A stretch of 60,258 nt of DNA from an uncultured Oscillospiraceae bacterium (lineage in GTDB: Bacteria > Bacillota > Clostridia > Oscillospirales > Ruminococcaceae), in contig CAKSEO010000012.1 in assembly GCA_934446565.1 (NCBI GenBank), positions 1-60,258 on the forward strand, written 5' to 3'. A program made the translations under genes and the position numbers. Position 1 is the stretch's first letter. Every line of letters begins with the position of its first letter. The notes under the pieces were generated by a model that saw nothing but the letters and a program-made list of their open reading frames with translations, ran no database searches and was not told the DNA's origin. Of the stretch, positions 24,677-33,645 are shown one piece after another.

Positions 24677-25054
24677 AAATTCGGAATTATGAATTCGTAA
24701 TTCGGAATTAATGTGCGCGCTTCGCGCGGAAATCTAAAAAACAAAAGGCAAAGCAGTTTGAAACCTGCTTTGCCTCAGCTTGTCGAAAAAATCGAATTTG
24801 CCCGCGAAGCGGGCTTTTGAAATCCGTTTTTTGCTCCGGGTTTCCCGGGGCAAAAAACACTTCTATCCGCACAAGTGTGCGGTTTGTCGGCAACGCCGAC
24901 AAACCGTGCGCGCAGGGCGGATGTTCGTCGGAAAAGTCACTTTAGTGACTTTTTCGACGGTCTCAGGCAAAGCAGTTTCAAACCTGCTTTGCCTTTTGCT
25001 TTGTATAACTCTTTTAGCTCCGTCCCTTCGGGCAGGATACTTAATTTCGGAATT
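24677..25054. repeat. Hairpin-dense repeat region, AATTCGGAATT-bordered copy B
   Basis: A 378-bp non-coding block bordered left by AATTCGGAATT units (24677-24709) and right by TAATTTCGGAATTA (25041-25054). Between them are consecutive perfect hairpins: CGCGC-TT-GCGCG type (24714-24727); AGGCAAAGCAG/CTGCTTTGCCT at 24746-24775 and again at 24965-24994; CCCGC/GCGGG (24801-24813); TTTTTTGC/GCAAAAAA (about 24829-24858); CCGCAC/GTGCGG (24868-24883); GTTTGTCGGC/GCCGACAAAC (24882-24904); AAAAGTCAC/GTGACTTTT (24932-24953). GTCGAAAAA (24782) and TTTTTCGAC (24950) pair across the centre. The right border contains the stop codon of the downstream minus-strand esterase. Confidence 0.85.
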
Positions 25055-26255
25055 ACATCAGCGACTTGATGTACTCGGTCAGTTCAGCCGCTGCGATGTC
25101 ATGGGTCTTTGCAGTGGGGTGCCAGTCGGCTGCGTAACCGTTTGCGTTGCCGTCCTGGGTCTTGTACTGGAATGTGGAAACGTTGGTGTCGCCGGTTTCC
25201 TCTGTGTACTTCTCAGCCGCCTTCTTTACGCCTACCATCAGGTCAGCGCCCATTACTCCGAGGGAGCAGATGATGTGCGCGTCCGGATTCTTTTCACGGA
25301 TGACCTTGAGGAACTCAACATACTGGTCGATGTAATCCTGTACCTTTTCCTTGTCGCCCTTGGTGTAGCTTGCGTCGTTAGTGCCGAGATTGATAACCAC
25401 ATAATTCGGCTGGAACTTGCTGAAATCCCAGTCGAGGTCTGACACGTTGAACATACCGTTGTAGTTGCCCCAGCTCTTCGCGAACTTGGTGTAAACATCA
25501 GGAACAAGCTGGCTCGTTACCTTGTTTCCATCGTTGGAGTAACCGGAAATGATTCCGTTGCCGCTGTAGGAAACCAGGCTGTAGTCAGCGTCGAGCGCCT
25601 GCGCGGTCTTGAATGCGTATGCCTTAGTAGCATCCTCAGTGGAGCACTTGAAGTGATGATCGCGATCCTCGTCGTCAACGCCGTAGCCGCAGGTGATAGA
25701 GTCGCCGATGAATTCGATCTTGAGATCCTTTTCTGCTGTGGGCTTAGCCTCGCCGATGGAAGTGATGCTGATATCCTTGATACCCATGGTGGATTCCTGT
25801 GCCTCGGAGAGTTTCAGCAGCTTTACGGTGGTTTCAGCAGCCTCGTCTGCGGTGAAAACAGTGACCGTAGCTTCTGCGGAATCAACCAGGTTATCCATCG
25901 TCTGCTCGCCGTTGATGTAAACAGCATATCTTGCCTGTTTCTCAACATTTGTAGTCATGTTGTCGCCAACTATGGTGAAAGCTGCGCTGGTTCCCGTGAA
26001 TGTGAACTCAACTCCGCTTGCGGAAAGAGCCAGCCAGCGGATGCCCTCCGCCTCGCCAGTTCTGCCGATAAGCTTAACGTGCTGCTCGTCTGCCGAGAAA
26101 TTCTTCTGGGAAAGTTCCATGGTAGTGTCCTCCGTAGTGATATTTGTGCCGTTGTCCCCTGAGGGAGTCCCGGGCAGTTCCGGTTTTGCCGAACAGCCAG
26201 TCAGCATCATCATGATCGCTGTAACAACGCTTGTCAACGATTTTGTGATCTCCAT
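25053..26255 (-). CDS. CE2-like acetyl (xylan) esterase lipoprotein, SGNH/GDSL fold
   Basis: A 400-residue secreted lipoprotein. The lipobox is LTGC at Cys 21; a threonine-rich linker follows. An N-terminal beta-sandwich (about 45-155, with VKLIGRTGEAEGIRWLALS) precedes an SGNH hydrolase domain (about 175-400) with the nucleophile Ser in IEFIGDSITCGYGV, Gly in YSGNGIISGY, Asn in VINLGTNDASY and Asp-x-x-His in AADWHPTAKTH. This two-domain layout is that of carbohydrate esterase family 2, which deacetylates plant polysaccharides. The stop codon lies inside the border of the adjacent repeat. The substrate is inferred. Confidence 0.88.
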   Translation of the reverse strand: MEITKSLTSVVTAIMMMLTGCSAKPELPGTPSGDNGTNITTEDTTMELSQKNFSADEQHVKLIGRTGEAEGIRWLALSASGVEFTFTGTSAAFTIVGDNMTTNVEKQARYAVYINGEQTMDNLVDSAEATVTVFTADEAAETTVKLLKLSEAQESTMGIKDISITSIGEAKPTAEKDLKIEFIGDSITCGYGVDDEDRDHHFKCSTEDATKAYAFKTAQALDADYSLVSYSGNGIISGYSNDGNKVTSQLVPDVYTKFAKSWGNYNGMFNVSDLDWDFSKFQPNYVVINLGTNDASYTKGDKEKVQDYIDQYVEFLKVIREKNPDAHIICSLGVMGADLMVGVKKAAEKYTEETGDTNVSTFQYKTQDGNANGYAADWHPTAKTHDIAAAELTEYIKSLM

Positions 26256-26309
26256 TGTATCCTCCGATGTAATATAAAAGTTGTATTAGGAAATTAAGTA
26301 GAAACGAAA

Positions 26310-26362
26310 ACCGCCCTCCGGCGACCCGTCAGGAAATCCTGACCTGTCAACCGGACGGACGG
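26310..26362 (-). terminator. Terminator of the ribosomal protein operon
   Basis: A stem of about 24 bp, with a few mismatches, around the loop GGATTTCC; on the minus strand it is followed by TTTTCGTTTCT. It ends the rpmG-secE-nusG-rplK-rplA transcript. Confidence 0.85.
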
Positions 26363-26395
26363 TCTAGATCATTTCTTCAGAAGCCCAGTCAGCAA

Positions 26396-27088
26396 TTAAA
26401 CACCGAACTTGATGGTGTTAACCTTAACGCCGGGACCCATTGTGGAAGAAACTGTGCAGCTCTTGATATACTGACCCTTAGCTGCAGCAGGCTTTGCCTT
26501 AGCAACTGCTTCCATCAGAGCATTGAAGTTCTGCTCGAGCTTCTCTGCACCGAAAGATGCCTTGCCGATGGGGCAGTGAATGATGTTAGCCTTGTCAAGA
26601 CGATACTCGATCTTACCAGCCTTAGCTTCCTGAACAGCCTTAGCTACGTCAGGGGTAACAGTACCAGCCTTGGGGTTAGGCATAAGACCTCTCGGACCGA
26701 GGACCTTACCGAGTCTACCAACAACGCCCATCATGTCAGGTGTTGCGATAACAACTTCGAAGTCCATCCAGCCGCCGTTGATCTTAGCAACGGTGTCGTT
26801 GTCAGCGATGTAATCAGCGCCTGCGTCCTTAGCAGCCTGCTCCTTGTCAGCCTTGCAGAATACCAGGGTACGTACCTTCTTACCGGTACCGTTGGGCAGT
26901 ACAACTGCGCCTCTAACCTGCTGGTCAGCGTGACGGGAGTCAACGCCCAGACGAACGTGGAGCTCAACAGTCTCATCGAACTTAGCCTTAGCGGTCTTGC
27001 ATACTAAATCGAGGGCTTCAGCAGACTCGTAAACCTTAGCGGACTCAACGAGCTTGGTGCTCTCTACATACTTCTTTCCGTGTTTCAT
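26396..27088 (-). CDS. rplA: 50S ribosomal protein L1
   Basis: A 230-residue protein of the ribosomal L1 stalk, also a translational repressor of its own operon in many bacteria. Seen: [52 protein letters not shown] and the C-terminal TMGPGVKVN. The frame runs up to 27130, but the start at 27088 has AAGGAGGATTTTTTA in front and matches the family N terminus. It follows rplK. Confidence 0.97.
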   Translation of the reverse strand: MKHGKKYVESTKLVESAKVYESAEALDLVCKTAKAKFDETVELHVRLGVDSRHADQQVRGAVVLPNGTGKKVRTLVFCKADKEQAAKDAGADYIADNDTVAKINGGWMDFEVVIATPDMMGVVGRLGKVLGPRGLMPNPKAGTVTPDVAKAVQEAKAGKIEYRLDKANIIHCPIGKASFGAEKLEQNFNALMEAVAKAKPAAAKGQYIKSCTVSSTMGPGVKVNTIKFGV

Positions 27089-27157
27089 TAAAAAATCCTC
27101 CTTGTGGTCAAGCGGAATAGATCCTCCCACTGAATTTAGTGTGTTTTAGTAGTGTTA

Positions 27158-27583
27158 TCAGTCAACGACCTCTACGCCCATGGAACGTGCAGTACCAGCG
27201 ATCATAGACATAGCTGTGTCGATGTTAGCTGCGTTCAGGTCGGGCATCTTGGTCTCAGCGATCTCCTGAAGCTGTGCCTTGGTGATCTTTGCGACCTTGG
27301 TCTTGTTGGGAACGCCAGAACCGCTCTCGATCTTGCAAGCCTTCTTGATGAGTACGCTTGCGGGAGGGGTCTTTGTAATGAAAGAGAAGCTCTTGTCAGC
27401 GTAAACAGTGATAACAACAGGGATTATAAGACCTGCCTTATCCTTGGTACGCTCGTTGAACTCCTTGGTGAATGCCATGATGTTAACGCCGTGCTGACCC
27501 AGTGCAGGACCAACAGGGGGCGCAGGTGTTGCTTTACCGGCAGGGATCTGTAACTTGATAAATCCTGTAACCTTCTGTGCCAT
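27158..27583 (-). CDS. rplK: 50S ribosomal protein L11
   Basis: A 141-residue protein of the GTPase-associated centre. Seen: [34 protein letters not shown] and the C-terminal RNA-binding part ending [13 protein letters not shown]. Standard length. Ribosome binding site ATGGAGGATAAAAATC. Gene order nusG-rplK-rplA is conserved in bacteria. Confidence 0.98.
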   Translation of the reverse strand: MAQKVTGFIKLQIPAGKATPAPPVGPALGQHGVNIMAFTKEFNERTKDKAGLIIPVVITVYADKSFSFITKTPPASVLIKKACKIESGSGVPNKTKVAKITKAQLQEIAETKMPDLNAANIDTAMSMIAGTARSMGVEVVD

Positions 27584-27630
27584 GATTTTTATCCTCCATA
27601 AAAAACTTGAAGTTTGTCTGCGCGTTAGCG

Positions 27631-28155
27631 TCAGATCTTGGCGATAGCTGAAAGCTCAAGCGTAGCCGGGGTGGATCTGCCGAACATGGATACATCGACA
27701 TCAGCAGTGCTGTGCTCGAGATCAATGCTCTTAACGACACCCTCAAAGCCCTCAAGCGGACCGGACTTGATGCTCACTCTGTCGCCAGCGTCGAAAGAAA
27801 CGGAAGTTTCCTTCTCAATAATACCGAGGTTCTTTACCTCTTCTTCGCTCAAAGGAGTAGGCTGCGACCCTGGACCTACGAATCCGGTAACGCCTCTCGT
27901 GTTGCGGCAGATGTACCATGACTCGTTTGTGATGATCATCTTGACGAACACGTAGCTCGGGAACAGCTTTTCTTCGACCTCGACCTCTTTACCGTTTTCC
28001 TTGGTCTGCTTGGTCATTTCAACGGGAAGATAAACCTCCTCGATGATATCCTGAAGATTTCTGTTCTCAACGACCTTCATGATGTCGTTAGCGACCTTGT
28101 TTTCGTAGCCGGAATATGTGTGGAGTATATACCACTTTGCCTCTGTATCAGCCAT
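27631..28155 (-). CDS. nusG: Transcription termination/antitermination factor NusG
   Basis: A 174-residue RNA polymerase-associated elongation factor. The NGN domain begins [43 protein letters not shown] is the conserved NGN end; the KOW domain carries [18 protein letters not shown]. It lies between secE (19 bp) and rplK (47 bp). Confidence 0.98.
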   Translation of the reverse strand: MADTEAKWYILHTYSGYENKVANDIMKVVENRNLQDIIEEVYLPVEMTKQTKENGKEVEVEEKLFPSYVFVKMIITNESWYICRNTRGVTGFVGPGSQPTPLSEEEVKNLGIIEKETSVSFDAGDRVSIKSGPLEGFEGVVKSIDLEHSTADVDVSMFGRSTPATLELSAIAKI

Positions 28156-28174
28156 GTTAACCCCCTTGAACCTG

Positions 28175-28492
28175 TCAGCCCAGTATCAGCTTGTTGAGGA
28201 ATGCGAAAAGCGAGTCGATACCGAAGATGAACAGACCAGCCACCAGGCAGCATACGATAACAACGATAGTGTTGTTAGTAGTGCTCTTCGGTGTGGGCCA
28301 TACGACCTTCTTGAACTCAGCCTTGCAATCCTTGAAGTACTTTACGATACCCTTCTTGGGCTTCTTTGCGGACGCAGCCTTCTTGGACTTGTCCTTATCC
28401 TTTGACTTCTTGGAGTCTGCGCTATCCTTCACATCGGAAGAATCGGGAGTGTCTTTGCCAACGTTCTTAATCTCGTCGATCTCGTTTGCCAT
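28175..28492 (-). CDS. secE: Preprotein translocase subunit SecE
   Basis: A 105-residue single-TM subunit of the SecYEG channel. The C-terminal half is conserved (IVKYFKDCKAEFKKVVWPTPKST, then the helix TIVVIVCCLVAGLFIFGIDSLF). The N-terminal 40 residues are a low-complexity lysine/aspartate/serine extension that is longer than in the minimal bacterial form. Ribosome binding site TCAGGAGGAGTCAGA. Confidence 0.95.
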   Translation of the reverse strand: MANEIDEIKNVGKDTPDSSDVKDSADSKKSKDKDKSKKAASAKKPKKGIVKYFKDCKAEFKKVVWPTPKSTTNNTIVVIVCCLVAGLFIFGIDSLFAFLNKLILG

Positions 28493-28507
28493 TCTGACTC
28501 CTCCTGA

Positions 28508-28657
28508 TTACTTGGTTTCCTTGTGAAGAGTATGCTTTTTGCAGAAGCGGCAGTACTTGTTCATCTCAAGTCTGTCAGGATCATTCTTCTTGTTCTTCAT
28601 GGTGTTGTAGTTGCGCTGCTTGCATTCTGTACACGCCAGTGTAATTTTAACTCTCAC
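28508..28657 (-). CDS. rpmG: 50S ribosomal protein L33
   Basis: A 49-residue ribosomal protein read from a GTG start at 28657 ([17 protein letters not shown]) to TAA at 28508. It has the zinc-binding type of L33: CTEC and CRFC cysteine pairs, ending [10 protein letters not shown]. The GTG start is supported by TAGGAGGTGCCGAAA. It is the first gene of the operon rpmG-secE-nusG-rplK-rplA. Keeping all four cysteines means it is the zinc-requiring C+ paralogue type. Confidence 0.96.
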   Translation of the reverse strand: MRVKITLACTECKQRNYNTMKNKKNDPDRLEMNKYCRFCKKHTLHKETK

Positions 28658-28791
28658 TTTCGGCACCTCCTATTTTCTTGCCCTTTTCGGGCATTATTGC
28701 CTCCCTCGGCCGCGGGATTGCGGTTTTAAACGGTGGCTCAACTGTATCTATAAAAAGACACAAAAAAATAAGCCCCATTCGAGGTATCACT

Positions 28792-28820
28792 ATTATACCA
28801 CATATATTCCCGCTTGTCAA
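28792..28820 (-). promoter_or_regulatory. Consensus promoter of the rpmG-rplA operon
   Basis: TTGACA (28820-28815), 17-bp spacer, TATAAT (28797-28792). The 135-nt leader contains a weak CCTC/GGGG hairpin followed by TTATTTTTTT (about 28784-28763) and a GCCC/GGGC hairpin (28679-28693), so early termination control is possible. Confidence 0.9.
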
Positions 28821-28850
28821 GGGCTTTTTTCACTTTTTTGAACCATGTTG

Positions 28851-28879
28851 TTGACAAAAACGCGCCTGTGCGTTATCAT
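28851..28879 (+). promoter_or_regulatory. Sigma-A promoter of ispF
   Basis: TTGACA (28851-28856), 17-bp spacer, TATCAT (28874-28879), divergent from the ribosomal protein promoter with 30 bp between the two -35 boxes. Confidence 0.75.
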
Positions 28880-28899
28880 TATATAAAGGAGTGATTCAT

Positions 28900-29367
28900 A
28901 TGGTAAGAATAGGCACAGGCTACGACGTTCACCGTCTTGTCCCGGAGCGCCGGCTGATCCTCTGCGGCGTTGAAGTACCCTCGGAGCTGGGACTTCTGGG
29001 ACATTCCGACGCGGATGTTGCGGTACATGCGCTGATGGACGCGATACTTGGCGCGCTTGCAATGGGCGACATCGGGAAGCTTTTCCCGGACAGCGACCCG
29101 CAGTACAAGGGTGCGGACAGCATGAAACTACTGGAAGAGGTCATCCGACGCATGGAGGGCGCGGGATTCCGCCTGGGAAACCTCGACCTGACGATAATCG
29201 CGGAGCGCCCGAAGCTCGCAAAGCACATCCACGCGATGCGGGAAAGCCTTGCTGCGGCGTTCGGCTGCGATATCTCGCAGGTCAGCGTAAAAGCCACCAC
29301 CGAGGAGGGGCTGGGACTTGCCGGAGCAGGTATCGGCAGCCAGGCGGTTGTACTTCTCGAAAAGTGA
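28900..29367 (+). CDS. ispF: 2-C-methyl-D-erythritol 2,4-cyclodiphosphate synthase
   Basis: A 155-residue MEP-pathway enzyme producing the cyclic diphosphate on the way to isoprenoids. Seen: [14 protein letters not shown] with metal ligands Asp and His, [26 protein letters not shown] and [12 protein letters not shown] at 28900 is preferred: AAGGAG (28886-28891) lies 8 nt upstream. The GTG at 28891 would overlap that site. The gene stands alone with a promoter and a terminator. Confidence 0.96.
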   Translation: MVRIGTGYDVHRLVPERRLILCGVEVPSELGLLGHSDADVAVHALMDAILGALAMGDIGKLFPDSDPQYKGADSMKLLEEVIRRMEGAGFRLGNLDLTIIAERPKLAKHIHAMRESLAAAFGCDISQVSVKATTEEGLGLAGAGIGSQAVVLLEK

Positions 29368-29370
29368 TCA

Positions 29371-29400
29371 AAGGCGCAGTCATTAACGGCTGCGCCTTAT
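29371..29400. terminator. Convergent terminator between ispF and the GH3 gene
   Basis: Stem AAGGCGCAG/CTGCGCCTT with a 10-nt loop; it serves ispF (ATTTATT follows) and, on the other strand, the GH3 gene ending at 29404. Confidence 0.8.
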
Positions 29401-29403
29401 TTA

Positions 29404-31455
29404 TTAGTTGATGGACACATCCTGCCTGAGAAGTTCCGAAGCAGTGTCATTCCCCGCGAACAGCGTGAATCTGCCCGAAATCACCTCGCGCGATCCATCT
29501 TGATGGACCGTCTCAAAAGCCGCCGCTGGTAATTGGATTTGCACATTTTTCGTCTCATGCGGCTCCAGTCTCACACGCTGGAACCCGCACAACGAGCGAT
29601 TCGGCACGGAATCATCGCTGTAGCCCTTGATGTAGACCTGCAAGACATCCTCCGCCGGAATATCACTGCGATTCTCAACTTTGACTTCAACGCTGCCATC
29701 AGCATATTTCATCTCCAGGCAGCGAACGTCCGCGTAACTCAGTCCATGCCCGAAAGGATAGAGCACATTCTCATCCGTACAGTAGCGGTATGTCCTGCCT
29801 TTCATGCTGTAATCCCGGATATCCGGGAGCATGTCGGCGGTTTTGTAGAATGTCACCGGGAGCTTTCCGCTCGGGGAGACGTCGCCGAAAAGCAGACCTG
29901 CAAGCGCCCGACCGCCAAGCTGACCGGGATACCACATATCGAGCAGGGCGTCGCACTTGACGCCGACATTCACTGAGCTTCCCGCCGCAAGCACGATGAC
30001 CAGCGGTTTCCCGAGCTTTTCAAGCTTTTCGAGGAGGATACGCTGACTCTCCGGCAGGCGCAGGTCAGGCTTGTCGCCGGAGCTGAACTCGTTTCCGGTG
30101 TCGCCCTCCTCGCCCTCAAGCGTGGCGTCAAGCCCTACGCAGGCAACGACGACATCGGCGCATTCCGCCATTGCCACTGCTTCGGAATACAGGTCGCCGG
30201 GCTGTGCCAGCCCCTGGGTGCGATCCTTGTAAAGGTGGCAGCCCTGGGAATACAGTATGCGTCCGGAAAAGCGCTCCCTTATGCCGTCCAGGAACGTCAC
30301 ATACTCGTCGGCGGTGCCGTTGTAGTTCCCGGTGAGCGCGTCGCGGCTGTCCGCGTTGGGACCTATCACCGCGATAGTCCCGAGCTTGTCCGAGAGCGGA
30401 AGAATGCCGTTATTTTCCAGCAGAACCGCTGAGCGGATGGCGCACTCCAGCGAATGCCGCTTGCTTTCCTCCGTGGAGACCTCAGTCAGCGGGATATCGT
30501 CATATTCCGTCCGGTCAAGCTGACCCAGGCGTATCCGTGTGCGGAGAACGTGCACGCAGGCGCGGCGGATGTCCTCCTCAGTCACCAGACCCTTTTCAAG
30601 CGCCGCCAGAACGTGGAGGTATGTATTGCCGCAGTTCATGTCGCAGCCGGCTTTCAGCGCCATTGCGGCGGACTCCGGCGCGGTGGCGGTTATGCAGTGG
30701 GTGGTGTGGAAGTCCCGGATAGCCCAGCAATCGGAGGTGAAATAGCCGTCGAATCCCCATTCTTTCAGCTTTCCCATCAGGAAAGGGCTGGCGCACGCAG
30801 GCTCTCCGTTAACAAGATTATACGCGCCCATCACGCTCTCAACATGCGCGTCCTTAACAAGCGCACGGAACGCCGGAAGATACGTTTCCTCAATATCCTT
30901 CGCGGAAACCTGCGCGTCAAAGGTGTGGCGCTCTGCCTCCGGACCGCTGTGCACTGCGAAGTGCTTCGCGCAGGCGGCGGTCTTAAGGTACTTTCCGTCG
31001 CCCTGCAATCCGTGGACGTATTCCTTGCCGAGTTCTGAAGTCAGGTAGGGGTCCTCGCCGTAGGTCTCGTGTCCCCTGCCCCAGCGCGGGTCGCGGAATA
31101 TATTCACGTTAGGCGCCCAGAGGGTCAGTCCCTTGTAAATGTCATGGTCGCCGTGACGGCTCGCCGCGTTGTACTTTGCGCGGGCTTCCGTGGAGGTGAT
31201 CTCCGCGCATTTGCGCAGCATATCCCGGTCGAACATCGCGGCAAGTCCTATCGCCTGCGGAAACATGGTGGCAGTACCCGCACGGGCAACGCCGTGCAGC
31301 CCCTCGTTCCACCAGTTGTAGGCGGGCAGTCCCGCCGAGGGTATCGCCGGAGCGTCATATTTGAGCTGCTCCGCCTGCTGCTGAACGGTCAGCGAATCAG
31401 CGAGAGCTTCCGCGCGTTCTTGAGGGGTGAGTGAATTATTGTGATAGTCAGGCAT
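29404..31455 (-). CDS. GH3 family beta-xylosidase/beta-glucosidase, cytosolic
   Basis: A 683-residue exo-acting glycosidase. Domains: a (beta/alpha)8 barrel (about 20-300) with NVNIFRDPRWGRGHETYGEDP, MGAYNLVNGEP and the nucleophile Asp in YFTSDCWAI; an alpha/beta sandwich (about 335-540, IAVIGPNADSRDALTGNYNG); and a fibronectin III-like C-terminal domain (LEMKYADGSVEVKVENRSDIPAEDVLQVY). The EGLHGVARAG and GPNAD motifs resemble the beta-xylosidase branch. No signal peptide, so it acts on imported oligosaccharides. Ribosome binding site ACAGGAGGTAAACA. A palindromic operator-like site lies upstream. Xylose specificity is an inference. Confidence 0.9.
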   Translation of the reverse strand: MPDYHNNSLTPQERAEALADSLTVQQQAEQLKYDAPAIPSAGLPAYNWWNEGLHGVARAGTATMFPQAIGLAAMFDRDMLRKCAEITSTEARAKYNAASRHGDHDIYKGLTLWAPNVNIFRDPRWGRGHETYGEDPYLTSELGKEYVHGLQGDGKYLKTAACAKHFAVHSGPEAERHTFDAQVSAKDIEETYLPAFRALVKDAHVESVMGAYNLVNGEPACASPFLMGKLKEWGFDGYFTSDCWAIRDFHTTHCITATAPESAAMALKAGCDMNCGNTYLHVLAALEKGLVTEEDIRRACVHVLRTRIRLGQLDRTEYDDIPLTEVSTEESKRHSLECAIRSAVLLENNGILPLSDKLGTIAVIGPNADSRDALTGNYNGTADEYVTFLDGIRERFSGRILYSQGCHLYKDRTQGLAQPGDLYSEAVAMAECADVVVACVGLDATLEGEEGDTGNEFSSGDKPDLRLPESQRILLEKLEKLGKPLVIVLAAGSSVNVGVKCDALLDMWYPGQLGGRALAGLLFGDVSPSGKLPVTFYKTADMLPDIRDYSMKGRTYRYCTDENVLYPFGHGLSYADVRCLEMKYADGSVEVKVENRSDIPAEDVLQVYIKGYSDDSVPNRSLCGFQRVRLEPHETKNVQIQLPAAAFETVHQDGSREVISGRFTLFAGNDTASELLRQDVSIN

Positions 31456-31530
31456 TGTTTACCTCCTGTGTATTTTTATATTAATAATACCATTTGTAAT
31501 GTGGTTTGTGCTTATTTGCTGAACACCATA

Positions 31531-31545
31531 TGCATTGTCAATGCA
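31531..31545. promoter_or_regulatory. Operator-like palindrome upstream of the GH3 gene
   Basis: A 15-bp perfect palindrome, TGCATTG-T-CAATGCA, contains a TTGACA hexamer on the minus strand (31541-31536), a candidate -35 with only a weak AAATAA/CAAATA -10. A second half-site CAATGCATGC lies at 31571-31580. Farther up, TATCGTA/TACGATA (31647-31668) forms another inverted repeat. Together they suggest repressor control of the 227-bp gap 31456-31682, which otherwise holds nothing coding. Confidence 0.5.
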
Positions 31546-31682
31546 GATACAATTTTGCCTTGCAACTGCTCAATGCATGCCTGGTTGTATACTTCTCGTA
31601 GATTCAGAGGATCATATAACAAAACGTCGCGCATATTTTTAGTACTTATCGTATAATCTTGTACGATAATACTTGCTGTATA

Positions 31683-32561
31683 TTACGATATCTGTTTAAA
31701 TAGCAGCCGTGTACCCTCGTAGACAGGCTCAATACGTTTCTGCTCCAGCAGCCAGGTAACGTAGCTTCGTACGGTCTGACCAACCAGCAGGTATTGCATA
31801 AGGTACAGCCGGATGTGGTACTTTTCTAGGCATTCTGCAATGAGGTCATCAATAGTTTTCGGAGAGCTGCACATTTTTGCGATGTCGTCAGCCACGTCAT
31901 CTATAGCGGAAAGATTTTCCCGCACAAGTTCCCCGATATCCTCGCATGGCTGGTCATGCGACGGAATGAACAGTTTTCCGCTGAATCCGGAAAGCCGCTC
32001 CAGGGACTCGCGGTGCTGCTCCTGGGAATACACGAATGAAATGCGATGCTTGGAGAGGTCCCTGGCGCTTACCACCGCGTCCGCCGTGAACCACACATCG
32101 TCCCGGGTACGGAAAACAGCCTGTGCCATATCATGGCCGTCCAGCCGCTCATAATCCAACCCCGGCGGGAGCGCGTCCCCTGAAAGCTCCGCGCAGTCAC
32201 AGGGCGGCGGAAGCAACAGCTTGGTGCACATCTCCTGCGTAGTGCTGCCGCCATAGAGCGTCACCGGGATGAGAAAGCTGTGCTTCACAGCCGCTGCGGA
32301 AATTCCCGGAGCGTAGGCGGCACATCCGGTCTGCTCCCGCAGGAAAGCCGCCCCGGCTACATGGTCGGCGTGGGAATGCGTGAGGAACAGCTTTTTCAGA
32401 TTCCAACCCCGCTCCACTATCTGTTCCAGGATCTGCGCAGCAATATCCCTGGAACCTGCGTCTATCATGCAGACCTCGTGTTCTGAATAACGAAAAACTC
32501 CTATATTCGTAGGGGTGGGAGCATACCATGTATCCTCCCCGACCCTGATAAGACTGTACAA
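31683..32561 (-). CDS. MBL-fold metallo-hydrolase
   Basis: A 292-residue metallo-beta-lactamase-fold enzyme. The metal site is in LFLTHSHADHVAGAAFL; further ligands are probably in LDGHDMAQ and IPSHDQPC. The C-terminal 90 residues look helical (YLLVGQTVRSYVTWLLEQKRIEP), resembling a small winged-helix-like tail found in some family members. The start is TTG at 32561, 7 nt after GGAGG. It has its own promoter. The substrate is unknown; hydrolysis of a thioester or similar bond is the usual family chemistry. Confidence 0.85.
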   Translation of the reverse strand: MYSLIRVGEDTWYAPTPTNIGVFRYSEHEVCMIDAGSRDIAAQILEQIVERGWNLKKLFLTHSHADHVAGAAFLREQTGCAAYAPGISAAAVKHSFLIPVTLYGGSTTQEMCTKLLLPPPCDCAELSGDALPPGLDYERLDGHDMAQAVFRTRDDVWFTADAVVSARDLSKHRISFVYSQEQHRESLERLSGFSGKLFIPSHDQPCEDIGELVRENLSAIDDVADDIAKMCSSPKTIDDLIAECLEKYHIRLYLMQYLLVGQTVRSYVTWLLEQKRIEPVYEGTRLLFKQIS

Positions 32562-32590
32562 TTTATTTCCTCCAATTTTACTTTTAGATT

Positions 32591-32619
32591 ATTATACCCC
32601 ATATATTTATAATAGTCAA
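32591..32619 (-). promoter_or_regulatory. Sigma-A promoter of the MBL gene
   Basis: TTGACT (32619-32614), 17-bp spacer, TATAAT (32596-32591), just downstream of the cysK terminator. Confidence 0.85.
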
Positions 32620-32638
32620 GATAATAAAGCAGAAAAAG

Positions 32639-32671
32639 ATCCGCCCCGGAACTTTACAGCTTCGGGGCGGA
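32639..32671 (-). terminator. Terminator of cysK
   Basis: Stem TCCGCCCCG/CGGGGCGGA, then TCTTTTTC on the minus strand, 24 bp after the cysK stop. Confidence 0.9.
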
Positions 32672-32694
32672 CAAATTTGGAAGGAACCTGATGA

Positions 32695-33624
32695 TCAATC
32701 AGCAAACATAGCAGTAGAGAGGTATCTCTCGCCGGTGTCAGGGAGCAGAACAACGATGTTCTTTCCCTTGTTCTCGGGGCGCTTTGCAAGCTGGATAGCA
32801 GCCCACATAGCTGCGCCGGAGGAAATGCCTACCAGCACGCCCTGAGTACGTGCGATACGTCTGCCGGTAGCAAATGCGTCGTCGTTCTCAACAGGGATGA
32901 CCTCGTCGTAGATCTTAGTATCAAGCGTCTCAGGAACGAAGCCTGCGCCGATACCCTGGATCTTATGCGGACCAGACTTGCCCTCGGACAGCACCGGAGA
33001 ACTCTTCGGCTCAACTGCAACGACCTTAACGTCGGGATTCTTGGACTTTAAGTACTTGCCGACGCCGCTGACAGTTCCGCCTGTGCCTACGCCTGCAACG
33101 AAAATATCCACCTTGCCGTCGGTATCTTCCCATATCTCGGGACCAGTAGACGCAACGTGAGCCGCGGGATTAGCCGGGTTAGTGAACTGCGACGGGATAA
33201 AGCCGCCGGGAATTTCCTTTGCAAGCTCGTTTGCCTTCTCAATTGCGCCCTTCATGCCCTTTGCGCCGTCAGTGAGGACCAGCTCCGCGCCATACGCCTT
33301 CATCAGGTTGCGGCGCTCGATGCTCATGGTCTCGGGCATTACGATGATTATACGATAATTTCTCGCTGCTGCTACTGCTGCAAGTCCGATACCGGTGTTG
33401 CCGCTGGTCGGTTCAATAATAACGCTGTCGGGCTTGAGAACCCCACTCTTCTCAGCGTCGTCTATCATCGCTACTGCTACTCTGTCCTTGACGCTTCCGG
33501 CAGGGTTGAAAAGCTCCAGCTTTGCAAATATCTTCGCGCCGGTCTGCTCCTCGGCTTCGATTTTTGTCACCTCAAGCAGCGGGGTGCGTCCTACAAGGTC
33601 AGTGATGGTCTGATATACTTTCAT
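32695..33624 (-). CDS. cysK: Cysteine synthase A (O-acetylserine sulfhydrylase)
   Basis: A 309-residue PLP enzyme making cysteine from O-acetylserine and sulfide. Seen: the PLP lysine in [41 protein letters not shown] for the phosphate, and [11 protein letters not shown]. Length is standard. It is monocistronic, with a consensus promoter and a palindromic operator 265 bp upstream; a MITE-like element lies between promoter and start. Codon use suggests high expression. Confidence 0.96.
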   Translation of the reverse strand: MKVYQTITDLVGRTPLLEVTKIEAEEQTGAKIFAKLELFNPAGSVKDRVAVAMIDDAEKSGVLKPDSVIIEPTSGNTGIGLAAVAAARNYRIIIVMPETMSIERRNLMKAYGAELVLTDGAKGMKGAIEKANELAKEIPGGFIPSQFTNPANPAAHVASTGPEIWEDTDGKVDIFVAGVGTGGTVSGVGKYLKSKNPDVKVVAVEPKSSPVLSEGKSGPHKIQGIGAGFVPETLDTKIYDEVIPVENDDAFATGRRIARTQGVLVGISSGAAMWAAIQLAKRPENKGKNIVVLLPDTGERYLSTAMFAD

Positions 33625-33645
33625 GGTCGTTCTCCTTTTCTAAAG

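Noticed and set aside
24740..25000. The hairpin cluster as a CRISPR array
   Set aside because: The palindromes differ in sequence and size and are not separated by uniform unique spacers; no cas genes are near.
24780..25442. A 220-codon plus-strand frame running through the hairpin cluster into the esterase gene
   Set aside because: It is antisense to the CE2-like esterase, is built of hairpin repeats, and has no ribosome binding site.
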